The position numbers were made by a program, and so were the translations under genes. DNA of 64,000 nucleotides from positions 124,001 to 188,000 of the forward strand of contig NZ_JAPPRC010000004.1 in the NCBI RefSeq assembly GCF_026672425.1. Reading direction: 5' to 3'. Below, one piece after another: positions 56,338 through 64,000 of the stretch; position 1 is the stretch's first letter, and each line of letters opens with the position of its first letter. The stretch is from Pannonibacter sp. SL95. GTDB lineage: Bacteria > Pseudomonadota > Alphaproteobacteria > Rhizobiales > Stappiaceae. The notes under the pieces are model-generated. The model did no database searches and had not been told where the DNA came from. It saw only the letters and a program-made list of their open reading frames with translations.

Positions 56338-58317
56338 TCAAAATTTCAGACTGCCGCTGAGCCTGATGCTCCGCCCCATTTCATTCAGTGTCGAGGTACC
56401 ACCCGAGACATAATAGGGTGTGGCATGATCGAGGTAGGTTTCATCGAAGATATTGGTGATCGCGAGACCGAACTCCTGTGCGGGCGTCGGGGTCCAGACC
56501 AGCGCGAGATCATGTACGTCGTAACCAGGCAGTTTTCCGGCGGTAAAGCTGGCGGGCAGGTCCTTTTCTGGCAGGACCACTGTGCTGGTCCAGTCGACCC
56601 TCAGGTTCTGGTCTATGAAAGTATAGCCAAGATGTCCAACAATCTTGTCGCCTTGCACCGCCACACTGCGCAACCAGTCACTCGGGCTCACCCATTGCCC
56701 GTTCTGCTTCACATCCGAATGGGCATAGCTGAGGTCTGCCGACCAGTTGTTCCAATCCCGGCCGAGGCGGGCGGTGAAGCCAGTGACGTCGACATCTCCG
56801 GCATTGCGCCGGGCAAAGGGCAGGCTGCGACCCTGCCAGTTGAGGATCGTGTTCTCAAGCAAGGTTTTGTAGCCGGTAAAGCCTGCGCGCCAACCGTCCC
56901 GCTCGAACTCGACACCAGCTTCGGCCGTGCGGGCAACTTCGCCTTTGAGCGTCCGATCCGTCTTCACCCGGTCGATGCCCGGGCGATGGATCAGTGTCAG
57001 CCCCTCGATCGGCCGCACGCCTCGAAACGCCTCGGCCCACGACGCAAAGAACGTCAAACCGTCGATCGGTTCGAAGTCGATCCGGGCGCTCGGATTGAGG
57101 CGTCCGTTGCCATAGTGATTGCCGGCCAGATCTGTCAAATGCGCCCGGTCATACCGAAGCCCGCCCTGCAGCGAGAGGTAGTCGGTTACCGCGTAGTCGG
57201 CCTGGACATACAGCCCATGCGTCTGGCCGGTTTCGGTCCCCTTGCGGCCTGACGCCAGCTCGCCGCGTGACTGCTCCCAAGTGTAGTCATAGCCGTAAGT
57301 CAGCGCGAGGCTGCCGAACTCAGACCGGTTGCGAATATCAACCCCGCGTGTCAGCCAAGAAGATGTCTGCCGGTCGGCGATCAGGCGGGTCAACGAGCTC
57401 TTGTTGTCATAGACGAACAGTCCAAAGTTGATCAGCGGATTGTCCGAAGGATCGAAGCTGTAGCGGAGACTTGTGGTCCTGCGGGACATCTCCTGATCCT
57501 CCGCAATGAAATCCACATGGCTCGGCGGCACGCCGAAGTTCGAGCGATAGGCGCGAAAACCGTTGTCTTCCTGATGGTCGGCGATGACCTTGATCTGATG
57601 CCCATCCGCCGGGCGAACCGTCAGCTTGGCTAGGCCGTTCAGGGGTTCGTTGTCGGAATCGCTGACATCCCGTCCTGCTCCATCCTTGTAGTCGCGCGCC
57701 CAAGTCTTCGAGCCATAGAACAGATAGCTGAAGTACTCATTCGGCATGCCATAGGTGGCAACGGAGGGCTGGACCCTTGATCCATTGGTGCCAGCGGAGA
57801 TCTTGACCATCGAGCCGAACCTGCGATCCGGCAGCAGCAGATCCTCGGCGTCCTTCGTCTCATAGCGGATCGTTCCGCCAAGGGCACCAGGACCGGCCAG
57901 TGCTGCACCGGTCCCGGCTCCGATGTCCACCCGCTTCAGGATCCCCGGGTCGATCAGCATGTTGCCCATGTGCGCATAAAGGTTGCCGGCCTGCTTCGCC
58001 CCATCAAGGGTCACATTCAGGTTGGTCTCCTCAATACCCCGGACGTAGACTTTCTGGGCTGCCGTCCGGTTGCCGCCGGCAACGAAAACATCCGGCGTCG
58101 CGGCAAATAATTCGCCGAGCGTCACGGGTTGCAATTGCCTGATCTGCGCCGCGTTGATGGCATCCGTCGTTCCCTTCTGCTTCCCAGAAGAAACGACGAT
58201 CTTTTCCAGAGTGGTGACCGGCTTGTCATCCGCGCGCGACACAGATGGCACTGCAACAGGCAGCAGCAACAAAACCCAAGCCAACCCCTGGCTGGACACA
58301 CAACGAAACCCGACCAT
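56338..58317 (-). CDS. TonB-dependent outer-membrane receptor
   Basis: About 659 residues. A signal peptide (GLAWVLLLLPVAVPSVSRA) is followed by a plug domain with EKIVVSSGKQKG as a TonB-box-like region, LGELFAATPDVFVAGGNR, KVYVRGIEETNLNVTLDGAK and GAGTGAALAGPGALGGTIRY. The 22-strand barrel ends in the aromatic terminal residue of LSGSLKF. GGGGGTG precedes the ATG at 58317. The plug resembles the FrpB-like group used for haem, iron and, in Helicobacter, nickel, but the ligand is not set by sequence. It converges with mdeR and is accompanied by a LysR gene and an ABC importer. TonB itself is elsewhere. Confidence 0.9.
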   Translation of the reverse strand: MVGFRCVSSQGLAWVLLLLPVAVPSVSRADDKPVTTLEKIVVSSGKQKGTTDAINAAQIRQLQPVTLGELFAATPDVFVAGGNRTAAQKVYVRGIEETNLNVTLDGAKQAGNLYAHMGNMLIDPGILKRVDIGAGTGAALAGPGALGGTIRYETKDAEDLLLPDRRFGSMVKISAGTNGSRVQPSVATYGMPNEYFSYLFYGSKTWARDYKDGAGRDVSDSDNEPLNGLAKLTVRPADGHQIKVIADHQEDNGFRAYRSNFGVPPSHVDFIAEDQEMSRRTTSLRYSFDPSDNPLINFGLFVYDNKSSLTRLIADRQTSSWLTRGVDIRNRSEFGSLALTYGYDYTWEQSRGELASGRKGTETGQTHGLYVQADYAVTDYLSLQGGLRYDRAHLTDLAGNHYGNGRLNPSARIDFEPIDGLTFFASWAEAFRGVRPIEGLTLIHRPGIDRVKTDRTLKGEVARTAEAGVEFERDGWRAGFTGYKTLLENTILNWQGRSLPFARRNAGDVDVTGFTARLGRDWNNWSADLSYAHSDVKQNGQWVSPSDWLRSVAVQGDKIVGHLGYTFIDQNLRVDWTSTVVLPEKDLPASFTAGKLPGYDVHDLALVWTPTPAQEFGLAITNIFDETYLDHATPYYVSGGTSTLNEMGRSIRLSGSLKF

Positions 58318-58461
58318 TTTCACCCCCGACACAGTCAAGAACTGTTCCAATTTCAATGACTTGCCAGTCAGAAATTGAGCGGGGCAGGTATAGGCCGCGA
58401 CCGGGCAGCGGGACCAATCGAAATATCTGAGATCTATACTCAGCTTTTACGAAATGAGCAT

Positions 58462-59385
58462 TCAAGACAGACGCGGGTCGCTATGGCGGGCTGGTGCAGA
58501 TCCGCAAACCTCACGAATGCAGGCGCGCAGCCAGCGGTGGATCGGGTCGGCATCCTGCCTTGGATGCCAAAGCAGCGAAACAGTCAGCTCCTGTGGCGGC
58601 AGAGGCAGGTCAAAGCTGAAAAGCCCTGCCCGCAGGTACCCGGTATGGCGCTCGGGAACGGTAGCAACGAGATCTGTCGTGCGCGCCAGGGAGACGGCTG
58701 TTGTGAAGCTGCTGACGATGACGCCAGGCTGGCGTTCGAACCCAAGGCCGGCAAGCGCCTCGTCAATCGGGCCCCTGTCCTGCCCTCGCCGCGTGACAAG
58801 CACATGGCGTGCGCCGAGGTATCGGTCGAGAGTAATCTCGCCTTCTGCCAAGGGGTGACCAGACCGAACGACACCAACAAATCGGTCCCTGAACAGCGCC
58901 TGTGCCCGCAATTCGGGTCCGGTCGACTTTCGAATGACGCCGATCTCGATGTCGGCCGTTCCATCTCTCAGGGCTCCCGCGTCACGATCGGGCTTCTGGA
59001 CACAGCGCAACTGAATGCCGGGTGCCTCTTCGGCAATGCGGTCCAGAAGCGGCGGCACAAAATTCTCGAAAAACCCGTCACTTGTCTGCAGCGTAAAGCA
59101 ACGCGTTATGCTGTCGAGGTTTGGAACGTCCATGGGACGCAGGATGGATTCCGCCTCAAGTACAAGGTTTCCCACCCGCTGGCGCAGTTCCAGCGCTCGC
59201 GGTGTGGGCACCAGCTCGCGCCCTGCCCGCACCAGCAACGGATCGCCTGTCGTTGACCGCAGGCGGGAAAGCGCACGGCTCATGGCGGACGGACTGAGGT
59301 TGAGCCGGTCAGCAGCACGCGCGACATTGGCCTCATCAAGCAGAACATCCAGTGCGACCAGAAGATTGAAATCGGGCGAGCTCAT
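58462..59385 (-). CDS. LysR-family transcriptional regulator
   Basis: About 307 residues from the ATG at 59385 (AAAGGA five bases upstream). The N-terminal helix-turn-helix is FNLLVALDVLLDEANVARAA, DRLNLSPSAMSRALSRLRST and GDPLLVRAGRELVPTPRA. The effector-binding domain follows (FTLQTSDGFFENFVPPLLDR, ADIEIGVIRKSTGPELRAQA, LFRDRFVGVVRSGHPL). This split resembles the NodD/NahR-like group. A perfect 7-bp palindrome lies 37 bases upstream (59422-59442). It stands between the TonB receptor and the ABC importer, and so probably controls one or both. The effector is unknown. Confidence 0.9.
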   Translation of the reverse strand: MSSPDFNLLVALDVLLDEANVARAADRLNLSPSAMSRALSRLRSTTGDPLLVRAGRELVPTPRALELRQRVGNLVLEAESILRPMDVPNLDSITRCFTLQTSDGFFENFVPPLLDRIAEEAPGIQLRCVQKPDRDAGALRDGTADIEIGVIRKSTGPELRAQALFRDRFVGVVRSGHPLAEGEITLDRYLGARHVLVTRRGQDRGPIDEALAGLGFERQPGVIVSSFTTAVSLARTTDLVATVPERHTGYLRAGLFSFDLPLPPQELTVSLLWHPRQDADPIHRWLRACIREVCGSAPARHSDPRLS

Positions 59386-59421
59386 GCCGTTCCTTTCTGC
59401 CTTGGCCGGGCGCACTCACCA

Positions 59422-59442
59422 CATGCAAGGACTGATTGCATG
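59422..59442. promoter_or_regulatory. Probable LysR binding palindrome
   Basis: CATGCAA-GGACTGA-TTGCATG, seven perfect pairs with a 7-base centre, 37 bases before the LysR start. It contains a T-N11-A core, the usual form of a LysR box, and lies where autoregulation would be expected. Confidence 0.6.
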
Positions 59443-59748
59443 GAACGCGCATTCCGGACTTGGTTGACACCCGGTACAGTCAAGTTGCTCGAAGATGAGG
59501 CTTGGCAAGCTGAAGCAATGACCGATCTTCGTGCGCAGCTGGACCAGTGCCCGGGCAAACCCCGAGCCCATCGATTTTATGCACTGCACCTAGAAAATGT
59601 CCCTTCGCAATTCTTGAGATCTCACCTCAGGAATCACGATTTGCAGGATGCTTCAGGATCGCCCTAGCGTTGCGGGACGCATGAACCTGACACCCAAACA
59701 ACAGCCCTTCGCTGACTGATTTGGCTCGTCCTGCTGTGGATCGATCCC
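59443..59748. other. Upstream region of the ABC importer operon
   Basis: 306 bases with no supported gene. A small frame at 59440-59667 (75 codons) lacks a ribosome site and any family resemblance. The region before the binding-protein gene probably holds the importer promoter. Nothing more specific was recognised. Confidence 0.45.
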
Positions 59749-61317
59749 ATGTCCTGCTCCGTCCTCAACCGAATTTCGGTCGCAATTTTGCTTTTGAATT
59801 CAGCTCTGTACGCAGTTCCTACGAGGGCACAGACTGCTGCGGATACGCGCCCGCTGGTGATCGCCGACAGTCGCGGCGACTACGGCCTTCTTGCCCCGTT
59901 TGCCCATATGAAGAACGGCCCCGCGTATCTTTACACGAGCTATGTTTTCGACACGCTGGTCGCTCAGGACGCTCAAGGAAATCTGGTCCCTGCGCTCGCG
60001 AAGTCATGGAGCAGAAGCGCGGATGGACTGAGCTGGGGAATTGAACTGGACCAACGGGCCCGCTGGCACGACGGTACGCCAGTCACGGCCGGGGATGTTG
60101 CCTTCACGGTCTCCTACATGGCGGAGCATCCATATGTCTTTGCCAGCACCGCCGGCATAGCGGGAGCCGAGGCTGTTTCAGCTACACACCTGAAACTGCA
60201 ATTGAAACAGAGTGATGCCGGCTTTGTGTCGGGCACTTTGGCATCTCTGCCGATTCTGCCTCAGCACATTTACGGCACTATTTCGGATCCCGAGACATTC
60301 ACCCAAAAGGCCGCAGCGACGGGCAGCGGGCCGTACATCCTCGACACCCAGGACAAGGCGCAAGGTCGTTACCTGCTGCGCCGCAATGATGCCTACTATC
60401 GAGGCGCCCCGAAGTTCCCGTCCATAGCTATCGTCAAGATGCCGACCGATGCTGCCATCGTTGCGCTGAAGAACAGCGAAGTTGATGTCATCACCGATGT
60501 CCCGCTGGACCGGGCTGACATCATCCGGTCAGCAGGCTTGAAGGTCGTCGAGGCGCCAAGCAATCATCCGATGCGCTTGACGTTCAACCATGCAGGTCCC
60601 TTTGGTGCAAAGGCAGCACGTCACGCGCTCGCCCACGCGATCGATCGCCAGGGGCTCGTCGATGTGGCCTATCGCGGTGCAGCTGTCGTAGCGGAGCCAG
60701 GGTTCTTCCAGAAAGGCTCTCCATGGCGCGCCCCGACGGTTTTGGACGGCTATCCAACTGATATTGCAAAGGCAAAATCGCTTCTGACAGGCTTGGGCTG
60801 GTCCCAGGGCGAAGCGGGCCGCTGGTCACGGAGCGGGCAATCCGTCACCTTGCGCCTTGTCGCAGCACCGCAGGCAAAGGCGGTCGCCACAGCGTTGACG
60901 GATCAGCTGGAGGCATTCGGACTGGCAATCGAACTCCGGCTGATGGAGCCCGCGCAGCTACAGGAGCAGATCGAATCCGGCGCATACGAACTGGCCCTGT
61001 TCTCCTCCAGCACCATGGGTGATCCTGGATCCCTGATGCGGAAAGTCTTTGGTCCGGCCTTCAACAGCGACCGGTTTCCGGATCACGCCGAACTTCGCAA
61101 CTTGTTGATAAAGCAGGCTGTATCGACCGACGCGACCGAACGGCTTCGCATCCTGGAGAAGGTCCAGGCGATCTATGCGGAGGAGTTGCCCTCGCTGCTG
61201 CTGGTCAACCCGATCTGGGCGACCGCGCACAACGACCGCGTCACCCCGACATTCCTTCCCGACGGCGTGGCAATCGGCATTCCGATGGCGATGCACAAGG
61301 CGGTGCTTCTGCCCTAA
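59749..61317 (+). CDS. Periplasmic solute-binding protein of an ABC importer (family 5)
   Basis: A 522-residue extracellular solute-binding protein of the oligopeptide/nickel class. The signal peptide is ISVAILLLNSALYAVPTRAQ. Family 5 motifs are VPALAKSWSRSADGLSWGIE, LDQRARWHDGTPVTAGDVAF, LPILPQHIYG, GSGPYILDT, RNDAYYRGAPKFPSIAIVKM, LKNSEVDVITDVPLDRADII and ARHALAHAIDRQGLVDVAYR. The family binds peptides, nickel or metal-chelates. It is followed by two permeases and an ATPase. With a TonB receptor nearby, a large or scarce ligand is likely. No clear metal-binding motif can be read. Confidence 0.9.
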   Translation: MSCSVLNRISVAILLLNSALYAVPTRAQTAADTRPLVIADSRGDYGLLAPFAHMKNGPAYLYTSYVFDTLVAQDAQGNLVPALAKSWSRSADGLSWGIELDQRARWHDGTPVTAGDVAFTVSYMAEHPYVFASTAGIAGAEAVSATHLKLQLKQSDAGFVSGTLASLPILPQHIYGTISDPETFTQKAAATGSGPYILDTQDKAQGRYLLRRNDAYYRGAPKFPSIAIVKMPTDAAIVALKNSEVDVITDVPLDRADIIRSAGLKVVEAPSNHPMRLTFNHAGPFGAKAARHALAHAIDRQGLVDVAYRGAAVVAEPGFFQKGSPWRAPTVLDGYPTDIAKAKSLLTGLGWSQGEAGRWSRSGQSVTLRLVAAPQAKAVATALTDQLEAFGLAIELRLMEPAQLQEQIESGAYELALFSSSTMGDPGSLMRKVFGPAFNSDRFPDHAELRNLLIKQAVSTDATERLRILEKVQAIYAEELPSLLLVNPIWATAHNDRVTPTFLPDGVAIGIPMAMHKAVLLP

Positions 61318-61346
61318 CCTGCTGCATCGGCTGAGGTATTCCTTGC

Positions 61347-62327
61347 ATGACTGGACAATCGATCACCCGGCACATGTGCTTGGGGCTGCTGGACCGGATA
61401 GTCGTTTTCCTGCTGCTCGTCGTGCTGACATTCGTGTTGCCGCGGCTCATGCCGGGGGATGCGCTGGACCTGATGCTCAGCTCCGACATGGCCCGCTCGA
61501 TGAGCCGCGCCGAAACCGACAATTTGCGCCAAAGCATGGGTCTTGATGCGACAATTTCCACCCAATTCCTGACCTATGTGACCAATCTGGCGCAGGGCGA
61601 TCTCGGCCGGTCGATCCAGCATGCCGCTTTCGTCTCCGACCTCATTGGACGCGCCCTGCCCTGGACGCTCCTGCTCGTCCTCGCCGCGCTTCCGGTCTAT
61701 CTCGGCATCAGCGTCGTGATCGGCATAGAGGCCGGGCGGGAGCCCCACGGCAAGACCGACAGGGCGTTCACAGGGGTGATGACGCTGCTTGCCAGCGTGC
61801 CGCCCTATTCGGCTGCGGTCTTCCTGCTGCTCGGCTTCGCTGTGCTATGGCCCCTGTTTCCGGCGAGCGGCGCCGAACCCCTGTTTCCCTCGCCCGATCC
61901 ACTCAGTCGCAGCCTTGCCATTGCGCGCCATGCGGTCCTGCCTGTGCTGGCCTTGTCGCTGCACGAGATTGTCCGCTTCTACTTCCTGACCCGGGGCGAA
62001 GCCGTCGGTCTGTCCGGCCGGCCCTTCGTGCTCAACGCCAGGGCGAGGGGTATCGGAGGCTGGCGGGAGCGCGTGAACTACTTTGGCCGCAACCTCCTCG
62101 CCACCCTGCTGGCGCGCATGACCGACTCGGTGGCGGCCCTGTTCGGCGCGGTGATCTACATCGAAATCGTCTTTGCCTACCCGGGCATCGGACTTCTGCT
62201 CTACGAGGCAATCCTGAGCCGTGACCATGTGCTGCTGCAAGGCATCGTCCTGACGATTTCTGCCCTGTTCCTGACCGTGAACTGGGTGCTGGACGCGGCA
62301 AGTGCCAACCTTGCAGCCAGAGGGTAA
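61347..62327 (+). CDS. ABC importer inner-membrane permease (DppB/NikB-like)
   Basis: A 326-residue permease of the BPD_transp_1 superfamily with six or so helices. The N-terminal part RIVVFLLLVVLTFVLPRLMP and GDALDLMLSSDMA is typical of DppB/NikB. MGLDATISTQFLTYVTNLAQ and GDLGRSIQHAAFVSDLIGRA follow. The EAA loop is GRPFVLNARARGIGGWRERV. It ends ALFLTVNWVLDAASANLAARG. It is separated from the binding-protein gene by 29 bases and from the second permease by three, so it belongs to one operon. It pairs with the next gene. Confidence 0.9.
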   Translation: MTGQSITRHMCLGLLDRIVVFLLLVVLTFVLPRLMPGDALDLMLSSDMARSMSRAETDNLRQSMGLDATISTQFLTYVTNLAQGDLGRSIQHAAFVSDLIGRALPWTLLLVLAALPVYLGISVVIGIEAGREPHGKTDRAFTGVMTLLASVPPYSAAVFLLLGFAVLWPLFPASGAEPLFPSPDPLSRSLAIARHAVLPVLALSLHEIVRFYFLTRGEAVGLSGRPFVLNARARGIGGWRERVNYFGRNLLATLLARMTDSVAALFGAVIYIEIVFAYPGIGLLLYEAILSRDHVLLQGIVLTISALFLTVNWVLDAASANLAARG

Positions 62328-62330
62328 GTG

Positions 62331-63143
62331 ATGCGACTCCTGTCCTGGCATCCCTCTCGAGCCGCGACTGCAACAGCCGCCGTCTTGGCCCTGTGCCTCA
62401 TGCTGCCGGAGCTGCTCCCACCCTATGTCACAACGCGGGACGTCCTGCAGCCGCCGGGACCAGAGCATTGGCTCGGCACCAACGACATAGGCCAGGACGT
62501 GCTGACCGGCCTGCTGCGGGCGGCCCCCAACACGGTGCTGATCGCTCTGCTGGCGGCCGCAGCGGCGCTGGCGTTGTCGATCCCCTTTGCCAGCCTGACA
62601 GTGACCAGCCCTCGCTGGCTGCAAAGAACGCTGATGCGCGTGGTCGATGTGTTGCAGATCGTTCCCTCTGTCCTGGTCATCCTGCTCATTGCCGCCTGGG
62701 TCCAGCCGGGCCTCGGTGGGATCGCGCTGCTGCTGGCGCTGACGATCTGGCCAGACGATGTCCGCGTGCTCAGGACTGCATTCCGCCGCGAAATCGCGCG
62801 GGAAAACGTTGCAGTCGCGCGCCAGCTTGGTGGCTCCTGGACCTATTGCATCGGACGGCATGTGCTGCCGGCGATGGGACCCGTGCTCCTCGGGCTGTTC
62901 CTGCAGCATGTCCGCCAGGCGGCGCTGAAGACGGCCGGACTTGGCTTTCTTGGGCTCACCGATCCACGGCTTGTGACCTGGGGCAGCATGATGCAGGACG
63001 CGCTGGACCATCTGCACACGAGCGCCTGGATCTGGCTGCTGTTGCCACCTGCTGCCTGCCTGACCCTGTTCCTGCATGGCGTGCTGCGGGCCGGTGGACG
63101 GCTGGAACGCAGTGGCCAGACCCTGACAACGGGGCTGGCATGA
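62331..63143 (+). CDS. ABC importer inner-membrane permease (DppC/NikC-like)
   Basis: A 270-residue permease, second of the pair. The N terminus has HWLGTNDIGQDVLTGLLRAA, the signature of the DppC/NikC group. The EAA-like region is ARENVAVARQLGGSWTYCIG and RHVLPAMGPVLLG, and the end has LGFLGLTDPRLVTWGSMMQD. The ATG at 62331 follows AGAGGG; a GTG sits just before it. The stop codon overlaps the ATPase ATG by four bases (ATGA). The product is slightly shorter than the usual 280-300 residues. Confidence 0.9.
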   Translation: MRLLSWHPSRAATATAAVLALCLMLPELLPPYVTTRDVLQPPGPEHWLGTNDIGQDVLTGLLRAAPNTVLIALLAAAAALALSIPFASLTVTSPRWLQRTLMRVVDVLQIVPSVLVILLIAAWVQPGLGGIALLLALTIWPDDVRVLRTAFRREIARENVAVARQLGGSWTYCIGRHVLPAMGPVLLGLFLQHVRQAALKTAGLGFLGLTDPRLVTWGSMMQDALDHLHTSAWIWLLLPPAACLTLFLHGVLRAGGRLERSGQTLTTGLA

Positions 63144-64000
63144 TCCGGATCGACAAGCTCAGCCTGTGGGTCGGCGACCAGACAATCCTCGCTGATCTCT
63201 CGCTGGAAATCAGGCCCGGAGAGACCTTCGCCCTCATTGGAGCATCGGGCAGCGGCAAGACCAGCCTCGCCCGGCTGCTGACCGGCTTGATCCGCCCTGG
63301 AAAAGGCAGGGCGTTCCGCGCAGCCGGCACGGTTGAGGTTGCCGGCTTCGACATCCTCGCGGCTCCCGAAAGCACAATGCGGCGCCTGCGCGGTCATCGC
63401 ATTGGCCTCATCATGCAGGCACTGGCCGACGCGCTGAACCCGCAGATGAGCGTGCTCGACCACATGCGGGAACTGCTGCGGGTGCGCGGGGCCGACGCCG
63501 GGACTGCAGAACAGATCTATCTCGACTTCAACGTACCCGCCCGGCTGCATCATCGCCGGCCAGCCTTTCTGAGCGGCGGCGAGATCCAGCGCGTGCTGAC
63601 CGCCCTAGCCCTTGCTGGCCGGCCAGATCATCTGGTGCTGGATGAACCGACGGCGGCGCTGGATGCGGAAAGCCGCGCGCTGGCGCTGGCCGCGTTCAAG
63701 AACGGAGCAGGCGAGCGGGCACAACTGCTCATCACGCATGATCTGGCCCTTGCCAGAGCCCTGGCCAACCGAGCGGGTTTTCTTGATGGCGGCACGCTGG
63801 TGGAAACAGGTCAGGCGGAACAACTCCTGTCCCGGCCGGTTCATCCTGTCGGGCGACTGTTGATCGGCTGCAGCACAGGAGCGACCGACAAGGCCTCGCC
63901 GTCCGGCATTGCCGCGTTTGCAGCCAAAGGCGACCCACAGGGCCGGCCGGATACCGCAGGCGCGACAGCCGTCACCGGTTTGCAAGCCATTGAGTTAAGC
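63140..64000 (+). CDS. ABC importer ATPase, 3' end beyond the window, probably a tandem two-domain protein
   Basis: 287 codons lie within the window and no stop is reached. The first ATPase domain is complete: Walker A GASGSGKTSL, Q-loop GLIMQALADALNPQMSVLDH, signature LSGGEIQRVLTALALAG, Walker B HLVLDEPTAALDAE and the H-loop LLITHDLALARALA. The family C-terminal PVHPVGRLLIGC follows. The reading frame then continues through an alanine-rich linker to VTGLQAIELS, which looks like the beginning of a second ATPase domain, as in fused DppD-DppF proteins. It is translationally coupled to the second permease. Confidence 0.9.
   Translation, partial: MIRIDKLSLWVGDQTILADLSLEIRPGETFALIGASGSGKTSLARLLTGLIRPGKGRAFRAAGTVEVAGFDILAAPESTMRRLRGHRIGLIMQALADALNPQMSVLDHMRELLRVRGADAGTAEQIYLDFNVPARLHHRRPAFLSGGEIQRVLTALALAGRPDHLVLDEPTAALDAESRALALAAFKNGAGERAQLLITHDLALARALANRAGFLDGGTLVETGQAEQLLSRPVHPVGRLLIGCSTGATDKASPSGIAAFAAKGDPQGRPDTAGATAVTGLQAIELS

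Noticed and set aside
59440-59667. 75-codon frame upstream of the ABC importer
   Set aside because: No ribosome site. It begins inside the LysR palindrome and resembles no known protein.
1-64000. CRISPR array, tRNA genes, phage or transposase genes
   Set aside because: No regularly spaced repeats, cloverleaf sequences, transposase or phage structural genes were recognised anywhere in the window.

Overview
The window is high-GC DNA (roughly 60% or more by eye), densely coded on both strands, from an alphaproteobacterium. A member of the Hyphomicrobiales (Rhizobiales) is the likeliest source. Pointers are the divergent metW-metX / chorismate mutase-hisC-tyrC block, phaA-phaB divergent from phaR, an IalB-family secreted protein, periplasmic glucan protein OpgG, and several Cache-type chemoreceptors. 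No rRNA, tRNA, CRISPR array, prophage or insertion sequence was seen. Most of the window is ordinary chromosomal housekeeping DNA. The taxonomic call is inference from gene content and order.

Layout. 1-6.7 kb: argG (cut by the window start), opgG, a REP-like inverted pair, and a TetR regulator divergent from a two-subunit molybdenum hydroxylase. 7-19.8 kb: a chemoreceptor, rlmN, an IalB-like protein, an ECF sigma factor, a SpoU methyltransferase, a quinone-oxidoreductase-like MDR, xthA, a GST, a lipoprotein GH25 lysozyme, folP-folK, and a MarR-controlled Bcr/CflA-type efflux pump. 20-29 kb: typA, a cupin (DUF985), gloB with a divergent methyltransferase, metX-metW, and the divergent chorismate mutase-hisC-tyrC operon. 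29-38 kb: a GGDEF/EAL protein, ispA, mtgA, rpmF, a small membrane protein, yciB, and the PHB genes phaA, phaB and phaR. 38-47.5 kb: a GlcG/HbpS-like protein, ggt, the infC-rpmI-rplT cluster (infC with an AUU start), a glycosyltransferase, an ABHD10-like hydrolase, a second chemoreceptor and purU. 48-51 kb: a free-standing Cache-like secreted protein followed by a chemoreceptor ending in a PilZ domain. 51-56.3 kb: a fatty acid hydroxylase-family protein and a locus like Pseudomonas putida mdeRAB (methionine gamma-lyase, an AceE-type E1 enzyme and an Lrp-type regulator), with a frameshift near the 3' end of the E1 gene. 56.3-64 kb: a TonB-dependent receptor, a LysR regulator and a peptide/nickel-family ABC importer that runs off the window end.

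How the genes work together. Three chemoreceptors and a GGDEF/EAL enzyme suggest motile cells with c-di-GMP control. The PilZ-tailed receptor could link c-di-GMP to taxis directly. Methionine is both made (metX/metW) and probably degraded (mde locus). The right-hand cluster has the parts for outer- and inner-membrane uptake of one unidentified small ligand, perhaps a metal chelate.

The points most worth a second look are the mdeB frameshift, the Cache + MCP-PilZ pair, the receptor/ABC uptake cluster, the twin TetR operators, the structured leader of metX, and a perfect 39-nt palindrome abutting folK. I did not find an obviously new defence or mobile system.
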